64,000 bases of DNA, from the NCBI RefSeq assembly GCF_900115925.1, contig NZ_FOYF01000002.1, forward strand, positions 124,001-188,000, in the 5' to 3' direction. This document shows positions 18,970 to 28,250 of the stretch, one piece after another. Position 1 is the stretch's first letter. Every line of letters begins with the position of its first letter. Position numbers and translations under genes: made by a program. A model generated the notes under the pieces. The model saw only the letters and a program-made list of their open reading frames with translations. It searched no databases and was not told where the DNA came from. This stretch comes from Bacillus sp. cl95. GTDB lineage: Bacteria; Bacillota; Bacilli; Bacillales; Cytobacillaceae.

Positions 18970-20083
18970 ACGCTTCTTTTCCTTTTATGAATGCCCATAG
19001 GTCCCTAAATACATTTGCTTTGTTTAATGTGGTAATGATAACGAGAACGACTGGACCTACGATCAATCCAAGAAAACCAATCAATTTAAATCCAACAAAT
19101 AAGGCAATCAATGTAGCTAATGGATCAAGACCTATACTCGATGAAAGAATCTTTGGCTCCATGATCTGTCTCTGTACAAGAACGACCACGTATAGAACGC
19201 CAAGTCCAATAGCCAGGCTCATGTCACCTGCAATCGCCTCATATATGATCCAAGGAATGAAAACAGCTCCAGTACCTAAGTAAGGAATGATATCAACAAT
19301 TCCTGAAACGAGAGCAATCGTAATCGCATAATCCACCCGCAGAATCAGTAATCCAATCAAAATAATGACGGTTGTAATCGATATTAAAGTCAATTGTGCT
19401 TTTAGAAATCCAAATAAAGCTTTCTTAAGGTCAGCAAACACGGTCTTTGTACTGTATTTAGCTCTTTCGGGTAAAAGCTTATCACCAATGGCAGTCAATT
19501 TAAACCAATCCTTGCTGATGAAAAATGTTGCAAGCAAAGAAAAGATTAATACAGTAGCTGCGCTTGGAAACCATGAAAGGATGACTGGTATATTACCAAA
19601 AAAGTTTTGAATAAAGTCTCCAACTGTAGTGGCAATGCTTGTTCCAACGTTCTGAATATTTTCCATTATGGTATCTTGCTGACCGACCTCAAGAGTGTTA
19701 AACAGACTTGTCAGTTGATTATATAATGGGATGATTTGTGCGGCGAAAAGATTTTCTATGTAGTTAATGACTGTATCCAAATGCTTTGGAACTACATTCG
19801 CTAGATAATTAGCCCCCGAAACAATTTCAGCTATCAGTAAAGTGATGAGGCCCGCAAAAACAGCAAAAATAATGATGATTCCTGTAAAGACAGCTAGTGA
19901 ACGCGGCATCCTGGCTTTCTTTTCAAAAAAGTTAACAAGTGGATTCATCATGTAGGCTATGCCTAAGCCGATTAGAAAGGGATATGTAAGCCTTGAAATG
20001 TGAAGAAAGCTCCATAATGCAATCAAAATGATGGCTAACACGAGAATGAAACGTACAGATCTATAGAGATAAATCTTATTCAC
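18968..20083 (-). CDS. ytvI: YtvI: AI-2E/UPF0118 family membrane protein
   Basis: 371-residue polytopic protein of the AI-2E transporter (PerM) superfamily. Paired N-terminal helices (FILVLAIILIALWSFLHI, then PLVNFFEKKARMPRSLAVFTG), a soluble middle region (about 85-165) and a C-terminal block of helices ending FVGFKLIGFLGLIVGPVVLVIITTL. Paralogues in sporulating bacilli include SpoIVFA-independent YtvI proteins annotated as sporulation integral membrane protein; substrate unknown. Position between ytzA and ytwI agrees with B. subtilis. Confidence 0.88.
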   Translation of the reverse strand: MNKIYLYRSVRFILVLAIILIALWSFLHISRLTYPFLIGLGIAYMMNPLVNFFEKKARMPRSLAVFTGIIIIFAVFAGLITLLIAEIVSGANYLANVVPKHLDTVINYIENLFAAQIIPLYNQLTSLFNTLEVGQQDTIMENIQNVGTSIATTVGDFIQNFFGNIPVILSWFPSAATVLIFSLLATFFISKDWFKLTAIGDKLLPERAKYSTKTVFADLKKALFGFLKAQLTLISITTVIILIGLLILRVDYAITIALVSGIVDIIPYLGTGAVFIPWIIYEAIAGDMSLAIGLGVLYVVVLVQRQIMEPKILSSSIGLDPLATLIALFVGFKLIGFLGLIVGPVVLVIITTLNKANVFRDLWAFIKGKEA

Positions 20084-20278
20084 ATAGAAACCTCCTTTAA
20101 TATGTTAATAATAGTTAATTGTAGTGTATCACTTAATAGGAAATTCACAATATCGTATGATTTAATATACGAACTTTTTGGGGGAAAGTTTCATTCAGGT
20201 AATTGATAAAATTATTCAATAAGAAGAACGGTATCGTTATGCTAAAATAATAAGAGATATACATTGGGAGTGATTTTA

Positions 20279-20740
20279 TTGTTTTCTGAGCCTATTATCT
20301 TCTTGATTCTATTGCTTGTAATTGGATATATCGCCAAAAATACTTCGCTCATCATTGCAGTAATTTGCTTATTAATATTAAAGATTGCAGGTTTCGAGTC
20401 AAAAACCTTTAGCTTTATTCAGGGTAAAGGTATTAACTGGGGTGTAACGATTATCACCATTGCGGTTTTAGCTCCTATCGCAAGTGGGGAAATTGGCATG
20501 AAGGATTTAACCGCTGCATTTAAATCACCTTTTGCGTGGATTGCTTTAGTTTCAGGAATTGTAGTCGCATTACTAGCCAAAGGTGGAGTGACTTTGCTTG
20601 CTGATGATCCGCAAATAACTGCAGCACTGGTATTTGGAACAATCCTTGCCGTTTCTTTATTTAAAGGGGTGGCAGTTGGACCACTTATTGGCGCTGGAAT
20701 TGCCTATGTGGCGATGAAAATGCTTGATGTGTTCAAATAG
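20279..20740 (+). CDS. ytwI: YtwI: DUF441 membrane protein
   Basis: 153-residue integral membrane protein of the UPF0756/DUF441 family, function unknown. Four hydrophobic blocks: IFLILLLVIGYIAK, LIIAVICLLILKIAGF, GVTIITIAVLAPIASGEIG and ALVFGTILAVSLFKGVAVGPLIGAGIAYVAM. I chose TTG at 20279 because GGGAGTGA lies about 7 bases upstream and this N-terminus aligns with YtwI of B. subtilis; the TTG at 20264 overlaps the SD. Confidence 0.88.
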   Translation: MFSEPIIFLILLLVIGYIAKNTSLIIAVICLLILKIAGFESKTFSFIQGKGINWGVTIITIAVLAPIASGEIGMKDLTAAFKSPFAWIALVSGIVVALLAKGGVTLLADDPQITAALVFGTILAVSLFKGVAVGPLIGAGIAYVAMKMLDVFK

Positions 20741-20788
20741 ACTTTTCTTTGGTGGAATAATATTTTTATGGTTTTTGAGTTCTTTTCA

Positions 20789-20817
20789 TTCACAAAAGTC
20801 TGATAATTGTTTATAAT
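20789..20817 (+). promoter_or_regulatory. Sigma-A promoter of citZ
   Basis: TTCACA (20789-20794), a 17-bp spacer and TATAAT (20812-20817). Transcription would start near 20824 and give a leader of about 325 nt before citZ. Confidence 0.6.
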
Positions 20818-20822
20818 AAGAC

Positions 20823-20838
20823 TTGAAAGCGCATCCTT
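20823..20838 (+). promoter_or_regulatory. cre site (CcpA operator) for citZ
   Basis: TTGAAAGCGCATCCTT fits the CcpA consensus WTGNAANCGNWNNCWW at every defined position and sits on the predicted transcription start. citZ is CcpA-repressed in B. subtilis. A weaker second match (two mismatches, minus strand) lies at 20884-20899. Confidence 0.65.
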
Positions 20839-21149
20839 TAATAATATTAGGATGGAAATGGAATACTATTTAAGTTTAAAAAAATTCAAACGCTTTCTTT
20901 TCTTATTAACACTCCGAGCAACCGCTCAATAGTAGTTTAGAAAAAAGCGAGTAAAGGGTAAAAGAAAATGTTCCAAATAGGTCTGTGGATCGACGATAGT
21001 CGGCTTCATTATAAATAGGCATTCGAATGCCTGCGTGATGCGGAAAAAGAATCGCGTTCAATCTTGCAGGTTGGAGTGATCTTACAAAAATTGCATGTAT
21101 ACAGACAAATGGGTTTTGGGGAATTCAGAACATTAAGGAGAGATTCATT
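20839..21149 (+). other. Long structured 5' leader of citZ
   Basis: This 311-base stretch has no supported gene. It holds the perfect 16-base palindrome AGGCATTCGAATGCCT (21017-21032), a smaller CGAC/GTCG hairpin just before it, and the citZ SD (AAGGAGAGA). No terminator run was seen inside. The B. subtilis citZ leader is known to be touched by aconitase in its RNA-binding form; whether these stems serve that is not shown. Confidence 0.4.
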
Positions 21150-22268
21150 ATGACAGTTACACGTGGTCTTGAAGGGGTAGTGGCTACAACATCATCAATC
21201 AGCTCCATTATTGATGACACACTTACATATGTTGGCTATGATATCGATGATCTGGCTGCAAATGCTACTTTCGAAGAAGTAATATATCTACTTTGGCACC
21301 GTAAATTGCCTAACAAGTCTGAATTAGAAACGCTAAAGCAACAACTATCGGAAAATACTGAACTTCCAAAAGAAGTTTTAGAACACTTTAAGATGTATCC
21401 TATCGAAAAGGTTCACCCGATGGCAGCTCTACGTACAGCTGTTTCTTTATTAGGTTTATATGACGAAGAAGCAGATGTGATGGACGAAGAAGCAAACTAT
21501 CGCAAAGCTATTCGTTTGCAGGCTAAAATGCCGGCACTTGTTACAACATTTGCTCGTGTTAGAAAAGGTCTAGATCCTATTGCTCCAAGAAAAGATTTAA
21601 GCTTAGCAGCTAATTTCTTATACATGTTAACTGGTAACGAGCCTGATGAAATTGCTGTTAAAGCAATGGACAACGCATTAGTATTGCACGCTGATCATGA
21701 ATTGAACGCTTCAACATTCACAGCACGTGTATGTGTGGCTACTCTTTCAGACATCTATTCAGGTGTAACTTCTGCGCTGGGTGCATTAAAAGGCCCACTT
21801 CATGGCGGCGCAAATGAAGCTGTTATGAAGATGTTAAAAGAAATTGGCACAGTTGAAAATGTTGAATCTTACGTTCACGAAAAGCTTGCAAACAAAGAAA
21901 AAATCATGGGCTTTGGTCACCGTGTGTATCGCAATGGTGACCCACGTGCAAAACACTTGCGTGAAATGGCGAAGAAATTGACAGAACTTACTGGTGAACC
22001 CCACTGGTATGAAATGTCTACTAAGATTGAATCAATCGTTACGGGCGAAAAGAAACTTCCACCAAACGTAGATTTCTATTCTGCTTCTGTTTATCACAGC
22101 TTAGGTATCGATCATGATTTATTCACGCCAATCTTTGCAGTAAGTCGTGTGTCTGGATGGCTTGCTCATATCCTTGAGCAATATGAAAATAATAGATTGA
22201 TTCGTCCACGTGCAGATTATACTGGACCTGGAATGCAAAGCTACGTACCTATCGAACAACGAAGCTAA
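21150..22268 (+). CDS. citZ: Citrate synthase II
   Basis: Condenses oxaloacetate with acetyl-CoA; the entry step of the citrate cycle. 372 residues, normal for the short Gram-positive type. Marks: catalytic HADHELNASTFTARV (about 187-201), LHGGANEAVMKML, the signature GFGHRVYRNGDPRAKHL (about 256-272, with the second catalytic His) and NVDFYSASVYHSLGI with the catalytic Asp. First gene of citZ-icd-mdh; gaps of about 180 and 77 bases carry stem-loops. Confidence 0.96.
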   Translation: MTVTRGLEGVVATTSSISSIIDDTLTYVGYDIDDLAANATFEEVIYLLWHRKLPNKSELETLKQQLSENTELPKEVLEHFKMYPIEKVHPMAALRTAVSLLGLYDEEADVMDEEANYRKAIRLQAKMPALVTTFARVRKGLDPIAPRKDLSLAANFLYMLTGNEPDEIAVKAMDNALVLHADHELNASTFTARVCVATLSDIYSGVTSALGALKGPLHGGANEAVMKMLKEIGTVENVESYVHEKLANKEKIMGFGHRVYRNGDPRAKHLREMAKKLTELTGEPHWYEMSTKIESIVTGEKKLPPNVDFYSASVYHSLGIDHDLFTPIFAVSRVSGWLAHILEQYENNRLIRPRADYTGPGMQSYVPIEQRS

Positions 22269-22278
22269 GGGATGAAAA

Positions 22279-22331
22279 AGTCAGAATTCAAAGATTAATG
22301 GCTTTTGTCTATTAATTTTTGAATTCTGACT
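22279..22331 (+). other. Long stem-loop between citZ and icd
   Basis: AGTCAGAATTCAAA (22279-22292) pairs perfectly with TTTGAATTCTGACT (22318-22331), and the inner ATTAAT boxes extend the stem. There is no T-run after it, so it looks like an mRNA processing or stability element rather than an efficient terminator. Confidence 0.6.
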
Positions 22332-22448
22332 CGTAAAAAGTTAGAATTATAAGAGTATATAAAATAAATTAGTGTACATGCAGGATTTTGGGTGTTTTTA
22401 ACCCTTTTCTAGGCAGTCACTTTTTTTTCAGAACATGGAGGGAAAACA

Positions 22449-23717
22449 ATGCAAGGTGAAAAAATTTTAGTAAAAGACGGAGTTCTTAATGTTCCAAATC
22501 AACCAATCGTTCCATTTATCGAAGGCGACGGAACAGGTCCAGATATTTGGGCAGCAGCTTCAAAAGTATTAGATGCTGCAGTAGAAAAAGCTTATAAAGG
22601 CGAGAAGAAAATTGTTTGGAAAGAAGTACTTGCTGGTGAAAAAGCATTCAATCAAACAGGTGAATGGCTTCCACAAGAAACTTTGGATGTAATAAATGAG
22701 TATTTGATCGCTATCAAAGGTCCACTTACAACTCCAGTTGGAGGCGGTATTCGTTCATTGAACGTTGCTCTTCGTCAAGAATTGGACTTATTCGTATGTC
22801 TTCGTCCAGTACGTTGGTTTGAAGGTGTTCCTTCTCCAGTTAAGCGTCCTCAAGATACTGACATGGTTATTTTCCGTGAAAATACTGAAGATATCTATGC
22901 TGGAATCGAATATGCATCTGGTTCAGATGAAGTGAAAAAGCTAATCGGTTTCCTTCAAAGTGAATTAGGTGTGAAGAAAATCCGTTTCCCTGAAACTTCT
23001 GGTATTGGTATTAAGCCAATTTCTGAAGAAGGTACTTCTCGTTTAGTTCGTGCTGCTCTAAATTATGCAATCAAAGAAGGACGTAAGTCACTGACGATTG
23101 TACATAAAGGGAACATCATGAAGTTCACAGAAGGTGCTTTCAAAAACTGGGGATATGAATTGGCTGAAAAAGAATTCGGCGATAAAGTATTCACATGGGC
23201 ACAATATGACCGCATTAAAGAAGAGCAAGGCACTGAAGCAGCAAACAAAGCACAAGCTGATGCTGAGGCAGCTGGTAAAATCATCGTGAAAGATGCGATT
23301 GCTGATATCTTCTTACAACAAATCTTAACTCGTCCAAAAGAGTTTGATGTTGTAGCGACAATGAACTTAAATGGTGACTACATTTCTGATGCACTTGCTG
23401 CACAAGTAGGTGGAATTGGTATTGCTCCTGGGGCAAACATCAACTACGAAACTGGGCATGCAATCTTTGAAGCAACTCACGGAACTGCTCCAAAATATGC
23501 TGGATTAGATAAAGTAAATCCATCATCTGTCATCTTGTCTGGTGTATTGATGCTTGAACACCTAGGATGGAATGAAGCAGCTACTATGATTGTTAAATCT
23601 ATGGAAAAAACAATCGCTTCTAAAGTTGTAACTTACGACTTCGCTCGTCTAATGGACGGCGCAACAGAAGTTAAAGCTTCAGAATTCGGCGACGAACTAA
23701 TCAAGAACATGGAATAA
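22449..23717 (+). CDS. icd: Isocitrate dehydrogenase (NADP)
   Basis: Oxidative decarboxylation of isocitrate to 2-oxoglutarate, forming NADPH. 422 residues, matching Bacillus Icd (423). Marks: [14 protein letters not shown] near the N-terminus, the substrate loop [20 protein letters not shown] (about 98-117), [18 protein letters not shown] (about 221-238), and [13 protein letters not shown] near the C-terminus. SD GGAGGGAAAA precedes the ATG. Second gene of the citrate-cycle cluster. Confidence 0.96.
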   Translation: MQGEKILVKDGVLNVPNQPIVPFIEGDGTGPDIWAAASKVLDAAVEKAYKGEKKIVWKEVLAGEKAFNQTGEWLPQETLDVINEYLIAIKGPLTTPVGGGIRSLNVALRQELDLFVCLRPVRWFEGVPSPVKRPQDTDMVIFRENTEDIYAGIEYASGSDEVKKLIGFLQSELGVKKIRFPETSGIGIKPISEEGTSRLVRAALNYAIKEGRKSLTIVHKGNIMKFTEGAFKNWGYELAEKEFGDKVFTWAQYDRIKEEQGTEAANKAQADAEAAGKIIVKDAIADIFLQQILTRPKEFDVVATMNLNGDYISDALAAQVGGIGIAPGANINYETGHAIFEATHGTAPKYAGLDKVNPSSVILSGVLMLEHLGWNEAATMIVKSMEKTIASKVVTYDFARLMDGATEVKASEFGDELIKNME

Positions 23718-23720
23718 GAT

Positions 23721-23749
23721 AACGTGTGGCTGCCTAGGCAGCCCTCGTT
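23721..23749 (+). other. Stem-loop between icd and mdh
   Basis: GGCTGCCTAGGCAGCC is a perfect palindrome (23728-23743) with outer AACG/CGTT pairing. No T-run follows, so transcripts probably read through to mdh. Confidence 0.55.
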
Positions 23750-23794
23750 GTACATAAACAAAGGGATACGAATTCATTCAAGGGGGAAGACAAA

Positions 23795-24733
23795 ATGGCA
23801 ATGAACCGTAAAAAGATTTCGGTTATCGGTGGAGGCTTTACAGGTGCAACGACTGCATTCCTTTTAGCTCAAAAGGAACTTGGAGATGTTGTTTTAGTAG
23901 ATATCCCACAAATGGAAAACCCTACAAAAGGTAAAGCGTTAGACATGCTTGAAGCATCTCCTGTTCAAGGATTCGACGCAAATATCACCGGTACTTCTAA
24001 CTATGAAGATACGAAGGATTCCGATATCGTAGTCATTACTGCTGGTATTGCCCGTAAGCCTGGTATGAGCCGTGACGATCTTGTTCAAACAAACCAAAAA
24101 ATTATGAAGAGCGTAACACAAGAAATTGTGAAACACTCTCCAAACTGTTACATCATCGTTTTGACCAATCCAGTTGATGCCATGACTTATACAGTTTTCA
24201 AAGAATCTGGTTTCCCTAAGAATCGTGTAATCGGACAATCTGGAGTACTTGATACTGCACGTTTCCGTACATTCGTCTCCCAAGAATTGAATCTTTCAGT
24301 TAAAGATGTAACAGGTTTTGTACTAGGTGGTCATGGAGATGACATGGTACCGCTTGTTCGTTATTCATATGCTGGTGGAATCCCTCTTGAAACACTTATT
24401 CCTAAAGATCGTTTAGATGCAATCGTAGAACGTACGCGTAAAGGCGGCGGTGAAATCGTAAACTTGCTTGGTAACGGAAGTGCATATTATGCACCAGCTG
24501 CATCACTAGTTGAAATGTGTGAAGCGCTTCTTAAGGACCAACGTAGAGTATTACCTTCTATTGCCTATTTAGAAGGGGAATATGGTTACAATGGCATATA
24601 TCTTGGAGTTCCAACAATCCTAGGTGCCAATGGAATTGAAAAAATAATTGAACTTGAGCTAACTGAAGAAGAAAAGACTGCTTTAGACCGTTCTGCAGAT
24701 GCAGTTCGTAATGTAATGGCTGTTTTAGCTTAA
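23795..24733 (+). CDS. mdh: Malate dehydrogenase (LDH-like type)
   Basis: NAD-dependent interconversion of malate and oxaloacetate. 312 residues, the Bacillus length. Marks: Rossmann [11 protein letters not shown] (about 11-21), [12 protein letters not shown] with the substrate Arg, [10 protein letters not shown], catalytic His in [15 protein letters not shown] (about 177-191) and [32 protein letters not shown] lies before the ATG at 23795; a second Met two codons on is possible. Last gene of citZ-icd-mdh, with a strong terminator. Confidence 0.96.
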   Translation: MAMNRKKISVIGGGFTGATTAFLLAQKELGDVVLVDIPQMENPTKGKALDMLEASPVQGFDANITGTSNYEDTKDSDIVVITAGIARKPGMSRDDLVQTNQKIMKSVTQEIVKHSPNCYIIVLTNPVDAMTYTVFKESGFPKNRVIGQSGVLDTARFRTFVSQELNLSVKDVTGFVLGGHGDDMVPLVRYSYAGGIPLETLIPKDRLDAIVERTRKGGGEIVNLLGNGSAYYAPAASLVEMCEALLKDQRRVLPSIAYLEGEYGYNGIYLGVPTILGANGIEKIIELELTEEEKTALDRSADAVRNVMAVLA

Positions 24734-24738
24734 GAATA

Positions 24739-24770
24739 AAAAATTCGGGGATTCTCCCCGAATTTTTTTT
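24739..24770 (+). terminator. Terminator of citZ-icd-mdh
   Basis: AATTCGGGGA and TCCCCGAATT pair across a 3-nt loop, followed by eight T. Confidence 0.9.
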
Positions 24771-24911
24771 CAAAATAAAAGAAACTATAAGCCTGATGGT
24801 AAAGTGGTTTCATATCAATGGCAGTCTAGAAATCTTAATTGTGAATAACTGGTTTAGCTACAGCGCTATATATGGGCGCTTGCGCTTTTCTAACTTGGAG
24901 GTGCTTGTTTA

Positions 24912-25388
24912 ATGTTGCTAGGAAAGAAAAGAAAGCTTGGAAGACAAATTGATGAGATTTCAGTTGGGGAAAAACTCTCCTTAACAGAAAAGATTGAAGA
25001 TAAGGATTTACTCTTATATTTGGGGTTAACGAATGATGCCAACCCACTTTATATTCAACATGACTATGCTTCACAGACTCCTTTTCAAAAACCAATCGTT
25101 CCAAGCATCATGTTGACGGGAATTATTACAGCTGCTGTCTCCAAGTATATGCCTGGTCCAGGTAGTCATATTTTGAAACAAGTAATTAGCTTCCCTAAGG
25201 CTGTTTATCATTATGGGACTGTGAATTTCTTATTCGAAGTCATTGAAGTGAATAAGAGAGAACATACAGTAGTGATTTCCGTTGAAGGAAAAGATGATGA
25301 AGATGTTACGGTAATCCAAGGTGAGATTATGGTTTGCCCGCCACATCGTTTAGCAGAAGTAGATGGAAGCGCTTTAGATAATTTTTAA
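24912..25388 (+). CDS. MaoC-like hot-dog dehydratase
   Basis: 158-residue hot-dog fold protein of the MaoC/(R)-specific enoyl-CoA hydratase group, likely acting on 3-hydroxyacyl-CoA or a related thioester. The hydratase signature is visible as LTNDANPLYIQHDYA (about 39-53), where the Asp and the later His resemble the catalytic pair, followed by PIVPSIMLTGIITAAV. The exact substrate is not known. An SD (TTGGAGGTG) precedes the ATG. It stands alone between the mdh terminator and its own terminator, directly upstream of phoP; B. subtilis has no gene here. Confidence 0.8.
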   Translation: MLLGKKRKLGRQIDEISVGEKLSLTEKIEDKDLLLYLGLTNDANPLYIQHDYASQTPFQKPIVPSIMLTGIITAAVSKYMPGPGSHILKQVISFPKAVYHYGTVNFLFEVIEVNKREHTVVISVEGKDDEDVTVIQGEIMVCPPHRLAEVDGSALDNF

Positions 25389-25395
25389 TACGTTG

Positions 25396-25432
25396 AAAGA
25401 GATGTGATTTTGCAATCACGTCTCTTTTTTTT
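25396..25432 (+). terminator. Terminator of the MaoC-like gene
   Basis: AAAGAGATGTGATT pairs with AATCACGTCTCTTT across TTGC, followed by a long T-run. Confidence 0.88.
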
Positions 25433-25540
25433 ACATATAGAGGTACAAGAATTGAGTGAATCTGTTACTTTTATATTATAATATTATCAATTGGTACTTG
25501 GACTGAATTGGATGGGGTAATAAAATTGGCGGAGGCGACT

Positions 25541-26257
25541 ATGAAGAATAAAGTGTTGGTAGTTGATGACGAACAGTCAATTGTGACATTGCTAAAATAC
25601 AACTTGGAGCAGGCTGGCTTTGAGGTGATTACGTCAATGGACGGAGCTGAGGGGAAAGCGCTGGCCGTTGAAGAAAGCCCTGATATTATTGTTTTGGATC
25701 TTATGCTTCCGACGTTGGATGGAATTGAAGTATGTAAACAACTTCGCCAACAAAAAGTTACAACACCGATATTGATGCTTACAGCTAAGGATGACGAGTT
25801 TGATAAAGTATTAGGTCTTGAACTTGGAGCAGATGACTATATGACTAAACCATTTAGTCCTCGTGAAGTAATCGCTCGAGTAAAAGCTATTTTAAGAAGA
25901 TCCAGTATCCAAAGTGAACAAAGAGCAGAACAAACAGATGACCCTCAATCCTTACATATTGGAGAACTTAAAATTTACCCTGAGCAATATGAAGCTTTTT
26001 ATCGCGAACAATTATTGGAATTGACGCCGAAGGAATTCGAACTATTATTATACCTAGCAAAGCATAAGGGAAGAGTTCTTACACGAGATCAGCTCTTAAG
26101 TGCCGTGTGGAATTATGACTTTGCAGGAGATACGAGAATCGTGGACGTGCATATTTCCCATCTTCGTGAAAAAATTGAAAGTGATACAAAAAAACCAGTA
26201 TATATAAAAACAATTCGAGGATTAGGATATAAGTTGGAGGAGCCCAAAGGAGAATGA
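25541..26257 (+). CDS. phoP: Phosphate response regulator PhoP
   Basis: OmpR-type response regulator of the phosphate-starvation system. The receiver domain has the acidic pair in VVDDEQ, phospho-acceptor Asp in IIVLDLMLP (about Asp53) and the Lys in MTKPFSPRE. The C-terminal winged helix includes LTPKEFELLLYLAKHKGRVL and RIVDVHISHLREKIE. I chose ATG at 25541 (MKNKVLVVDDE) as GGAGG lies five bases upstream and this matches B. subtilis PhoP; 238 residues. The stop overlaps phoR by four bases (ATGA). Possible PhoP target boxes occur after phoR at 28055. Confidence 0.95.
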   Translation: MKNKVLVVDDEQSIVTLLKYNLEQAGFEVITSMDGAEGKALAVEESPDIIVLDLMLPTLDGIEVCKQLRQQKVTTPILMLTAKDDEFDKVLGLELGADDYMTKPFSPREVIARVKAILRRSSIQSEQRAEQTDDPQSLHIGELKIYPEQYEAFYREQLLELTPKEFELLLYLAKHKGRVLTRDQLLSAVWNYDFAGDTRIVDVHISHLREKIESDTKKPVYIKTIRGLGYKLEEPKGE

Positions 26258-28029
26258 CCAAATTTAGGACAAGGCTTCTGATTGCGCTAATCAGTTTAAT
26301 AGGGGTCGTTTTAATTGGCCTAGGATTGCTGTTGGGCCAATTATTTAAGACTTATTATCTGAATTCCTTTTATGATAATTTGAAAAAAGAAACATTTCTG
26401 TTAAAGAACTATATTGAGGATCAAGGTGGCTTTGCCAATTTTGATGAAAAAAAAGCTCTAGAACTGAGTAAAACTCTTGAAGCAAGAATCTCTCTTACGG
26501 ATGTCGAAGGGAGAATCTTGTACGACAGTGGTTTGATGACGGATTGGGGATTTTATCAGCATCAAGAAGTAATCAAAGAAGCCATCAGTAAGAAACCGAA
26601 AAAAGAAAATAGAATAGAAGTAGCTGGTAAGGATGAACTTCATTATTATTGGAGCCCGGTAATGAAAGATGGCAAGCAAGAAGGCTATCTCATCTTAAGT
26701 TCACAAAAAAGTTTGCTTAATAAAGTGTACAGCAAGATTTGGTGGCTTCTCATAGTAAGTCTTGGTTTTGCGCTCATTTTGATTATTTTGCTTGGCTCTA
26801 GAATTACAGCAAGATATACTAAGCCGATTGAATCGGCTACGAATGTTGCAATCGAGCTCGCTAAAGGGAACTATTGGGCAAGAACATTTGAAGACCGTAT
26901 GGATGAGACAGGCATGCTTAGTTCTTCCATCAATATATTGGCTCGAAACCTTCAAGAAATGGTGAAAGCGCAGGAGATGCAGCAGGATAGACTCAGTACA
27001 TTAATTGAGAATATGGGCAGTGGGTTAATCTTAATCGACAGCCGGGGTTACATAAACTTAATTAATCGCGGTTATATCAATATTTTTAAAGTATATTCTT
27101 CTGACTATTTATATCAACTATATTATGATGTCATTGAACATAAAGAAGTTACGGAAATTATTGAAGAAATTTTCATGACAGAACAGAAAGTTAGTAAACA
27201 GCTGCATTTGCCTATATCAATTGAACGCAGATACTTTGATGTATATGGTGTCCCTATCATCGGGAACAACAATGTCTGGAAGGGCGTATTGTTAGTATTT
27301 CATGATATTACTGAGTTGAAAAAACTTGAACAAATGAGAAAAGACTTTGTGGCAAACGTGTCTCATGAATTAAATACACCGATTACTTCTATTAAAGGTT
27401 TTTCAGAAACATTGCTTGATGGTGCTATGGAGGATCGCGGAACTCTAGAAGCGTTTCTTTCCATTATTCTAAAAGAAAGTGATCGTCTTCAATCATTGGT
27501 TCAAGATCTACTAGACCTTTCTAAGATTGAACAGCAGGGCTTTGAATTAAATATTGTAAAAGTTGATCTTATCCCGACCGTTAACCACGTAATGGCAATC
27601 CTTGGGGGAAAAGCAGTAGAGAAGCAAATCAAACTCGAACTGCACGCTGAAGAGGAACATGTCTATATCGAAGGTGATGTCCATCGACTTAAACAGATTC
27701 TAATCAATCTGATTAACAATGCGATTTCATACACATTGCCTGATGGAGTTGTATCAGTTTCGATTATGCGGAAAGGTAAGAAAGTCCGGATTTCTGTAAA
27801 AGACTCTGGAATTGGAATAGAGAAGACAGAGATATCAAGGATTTTCGAACGGTTTTATCGAATTGATCGTGCCAGAGCCAGGAACTCGGGAGGCACTGGT
27901 CTAGGACTAGCCATCGTAAAACATTTAGTGGAAGCTCATAAAGGTAATATCTCTGTAAAAAGTGAAGTGGGCAAGGGGAGCGAATTCTTAATCGAGTTTC
28001 ATCAATCATTCCCAATGAAAAAACACTAA
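26254..28029 (+). CDS. phoR: Phosphate sensor histidine kinase PhoR
   Basis: Membrane sensor kinase that phosphorylates PhoP. N-terminal helix LLIALISLIGVVLIGLGLLL (about 6-25), an extracytoplasmic Cache-like domain (about 30-160), second helix IWWLLIVSLGFALILIILLG, HAMP (about 185-240), PAS domain (about 245-360), the phospho-accepting His in VSHELNTPITSIKGF (about 370), and an ATPase domain with NLINNAISYT, DSGIGIEK and GGTGLGLAIVKH. 591 residues against about 579 in B. subtilis. It starts within the phoP stop codon. Confidence 0.95.
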   Translation: MTKFRTRLLIALISLIGVVLIGLGLLLGQLFKTYYLNSFYDNLKKETFLLKNYIEDQGGFANFDEKKALELSKTLEARISLTDVEGRILYDSGLMTDWGFYQHQEVIKEAISKKPKKENRIEVAGKDELHYYWSPVMKDGKQEGYLILSSQKSLLNKVYSKIWWLLIVSLGFALILIILLGSRITARYTKPIESATNVAIELAKGNYWARTFEDRMDETGMLSSSINILARNLQEMVKAQEMQQDRLSTLIENMGSGLILIDSRGYINLINRGYINIFKVYSSDYLYQLYYDVIEHKEVTEIIEEIFMTEQKVSKQLHLPISIERRYFDVYGVPIIGNNNVWKGVLLVFHDITELKKLEQMRKDFVANVSHELNTPITSIKGFSETLLDGAMEDRGTLEAFLSIILKESDRLQSLVQDLLDLSKIEQQGFELNIVKVDLIPTVNHVMAILGGKAVEKQIKLELHAEEEHVYIEGDVHRLKQILINLINNAISYTLPDGVVSVSIMRKGKKVRISVKDSGIGIEKTEISRIFERFYRIDRARARNSGGTGLGLAIVKHLVEAHKGNISVKSEVGKGSEFLIEFHQSFPMKKH

Positions 28030-28054
28030 TATTATTTAATTCTTAATTTTCATA

Positions 28055-28097
28055 TTTACATAAACTTTACAGTTGATTTATGTTAGCTTAATAAAAT
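28055..28097 (+). promoter_or_regulatory. PhoP-box array with candidate promoter downstream of phoR
   Basis: Three hexamers in direct repeat with exact 11-bp periodicity: TTTACA (28055), TTTACA (28066) and TTTATG (28077). PhoP binds TT(A/C/T)A(C/T)A repeats spaced this way. An A/T-rich -10 candidate (TAAAAT at 28092-28097, or TAATAA just before it) follows at the distance seen in PhoP-activated promoters. A transcript would start near 28104. Confidence 0.55.
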
Positions 28098-28103
28098 GAG
28101 GTT

Positions 28104-28190
28104 AAGATAATTAGTGAAAGCCCCTTCATCCAAGGAGCCAAACAAAAAGAAAGACGAAAGCAGACCCCGCTTTCGTCTTTCTTTTTGTAT
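28104..28190 (+). ncRNA. Candidate PhoP-controlled small RNA (or phoPR 3' end)
   Basis: About 87 bases between the PhoP-box promoter candidate and a very strong terminator. The unstructured 5' half contains an AAGGAG sequence; the 3' half is the terminator stem. No convincing open frame lies within it. It could simply be the 3' end of the phoPR message. Confidence 0.35.
28144..28190 (+). terminator. Strong terminator after phoPR
   Basis: AAAAAGAAAGACGAAAGC (28144-28161) is perfectly complementary over 18 bases to 28169-28186, with a 7-nt loop and a T-run inside and after the descending arm. Confidence 0.92.
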
Positions 28191-28250
28191 TATTTTTGTA
28201 ACTTTTCAAATATATATCCGTATTAATGGTTACAGCCTAGGAAAGTAGGG

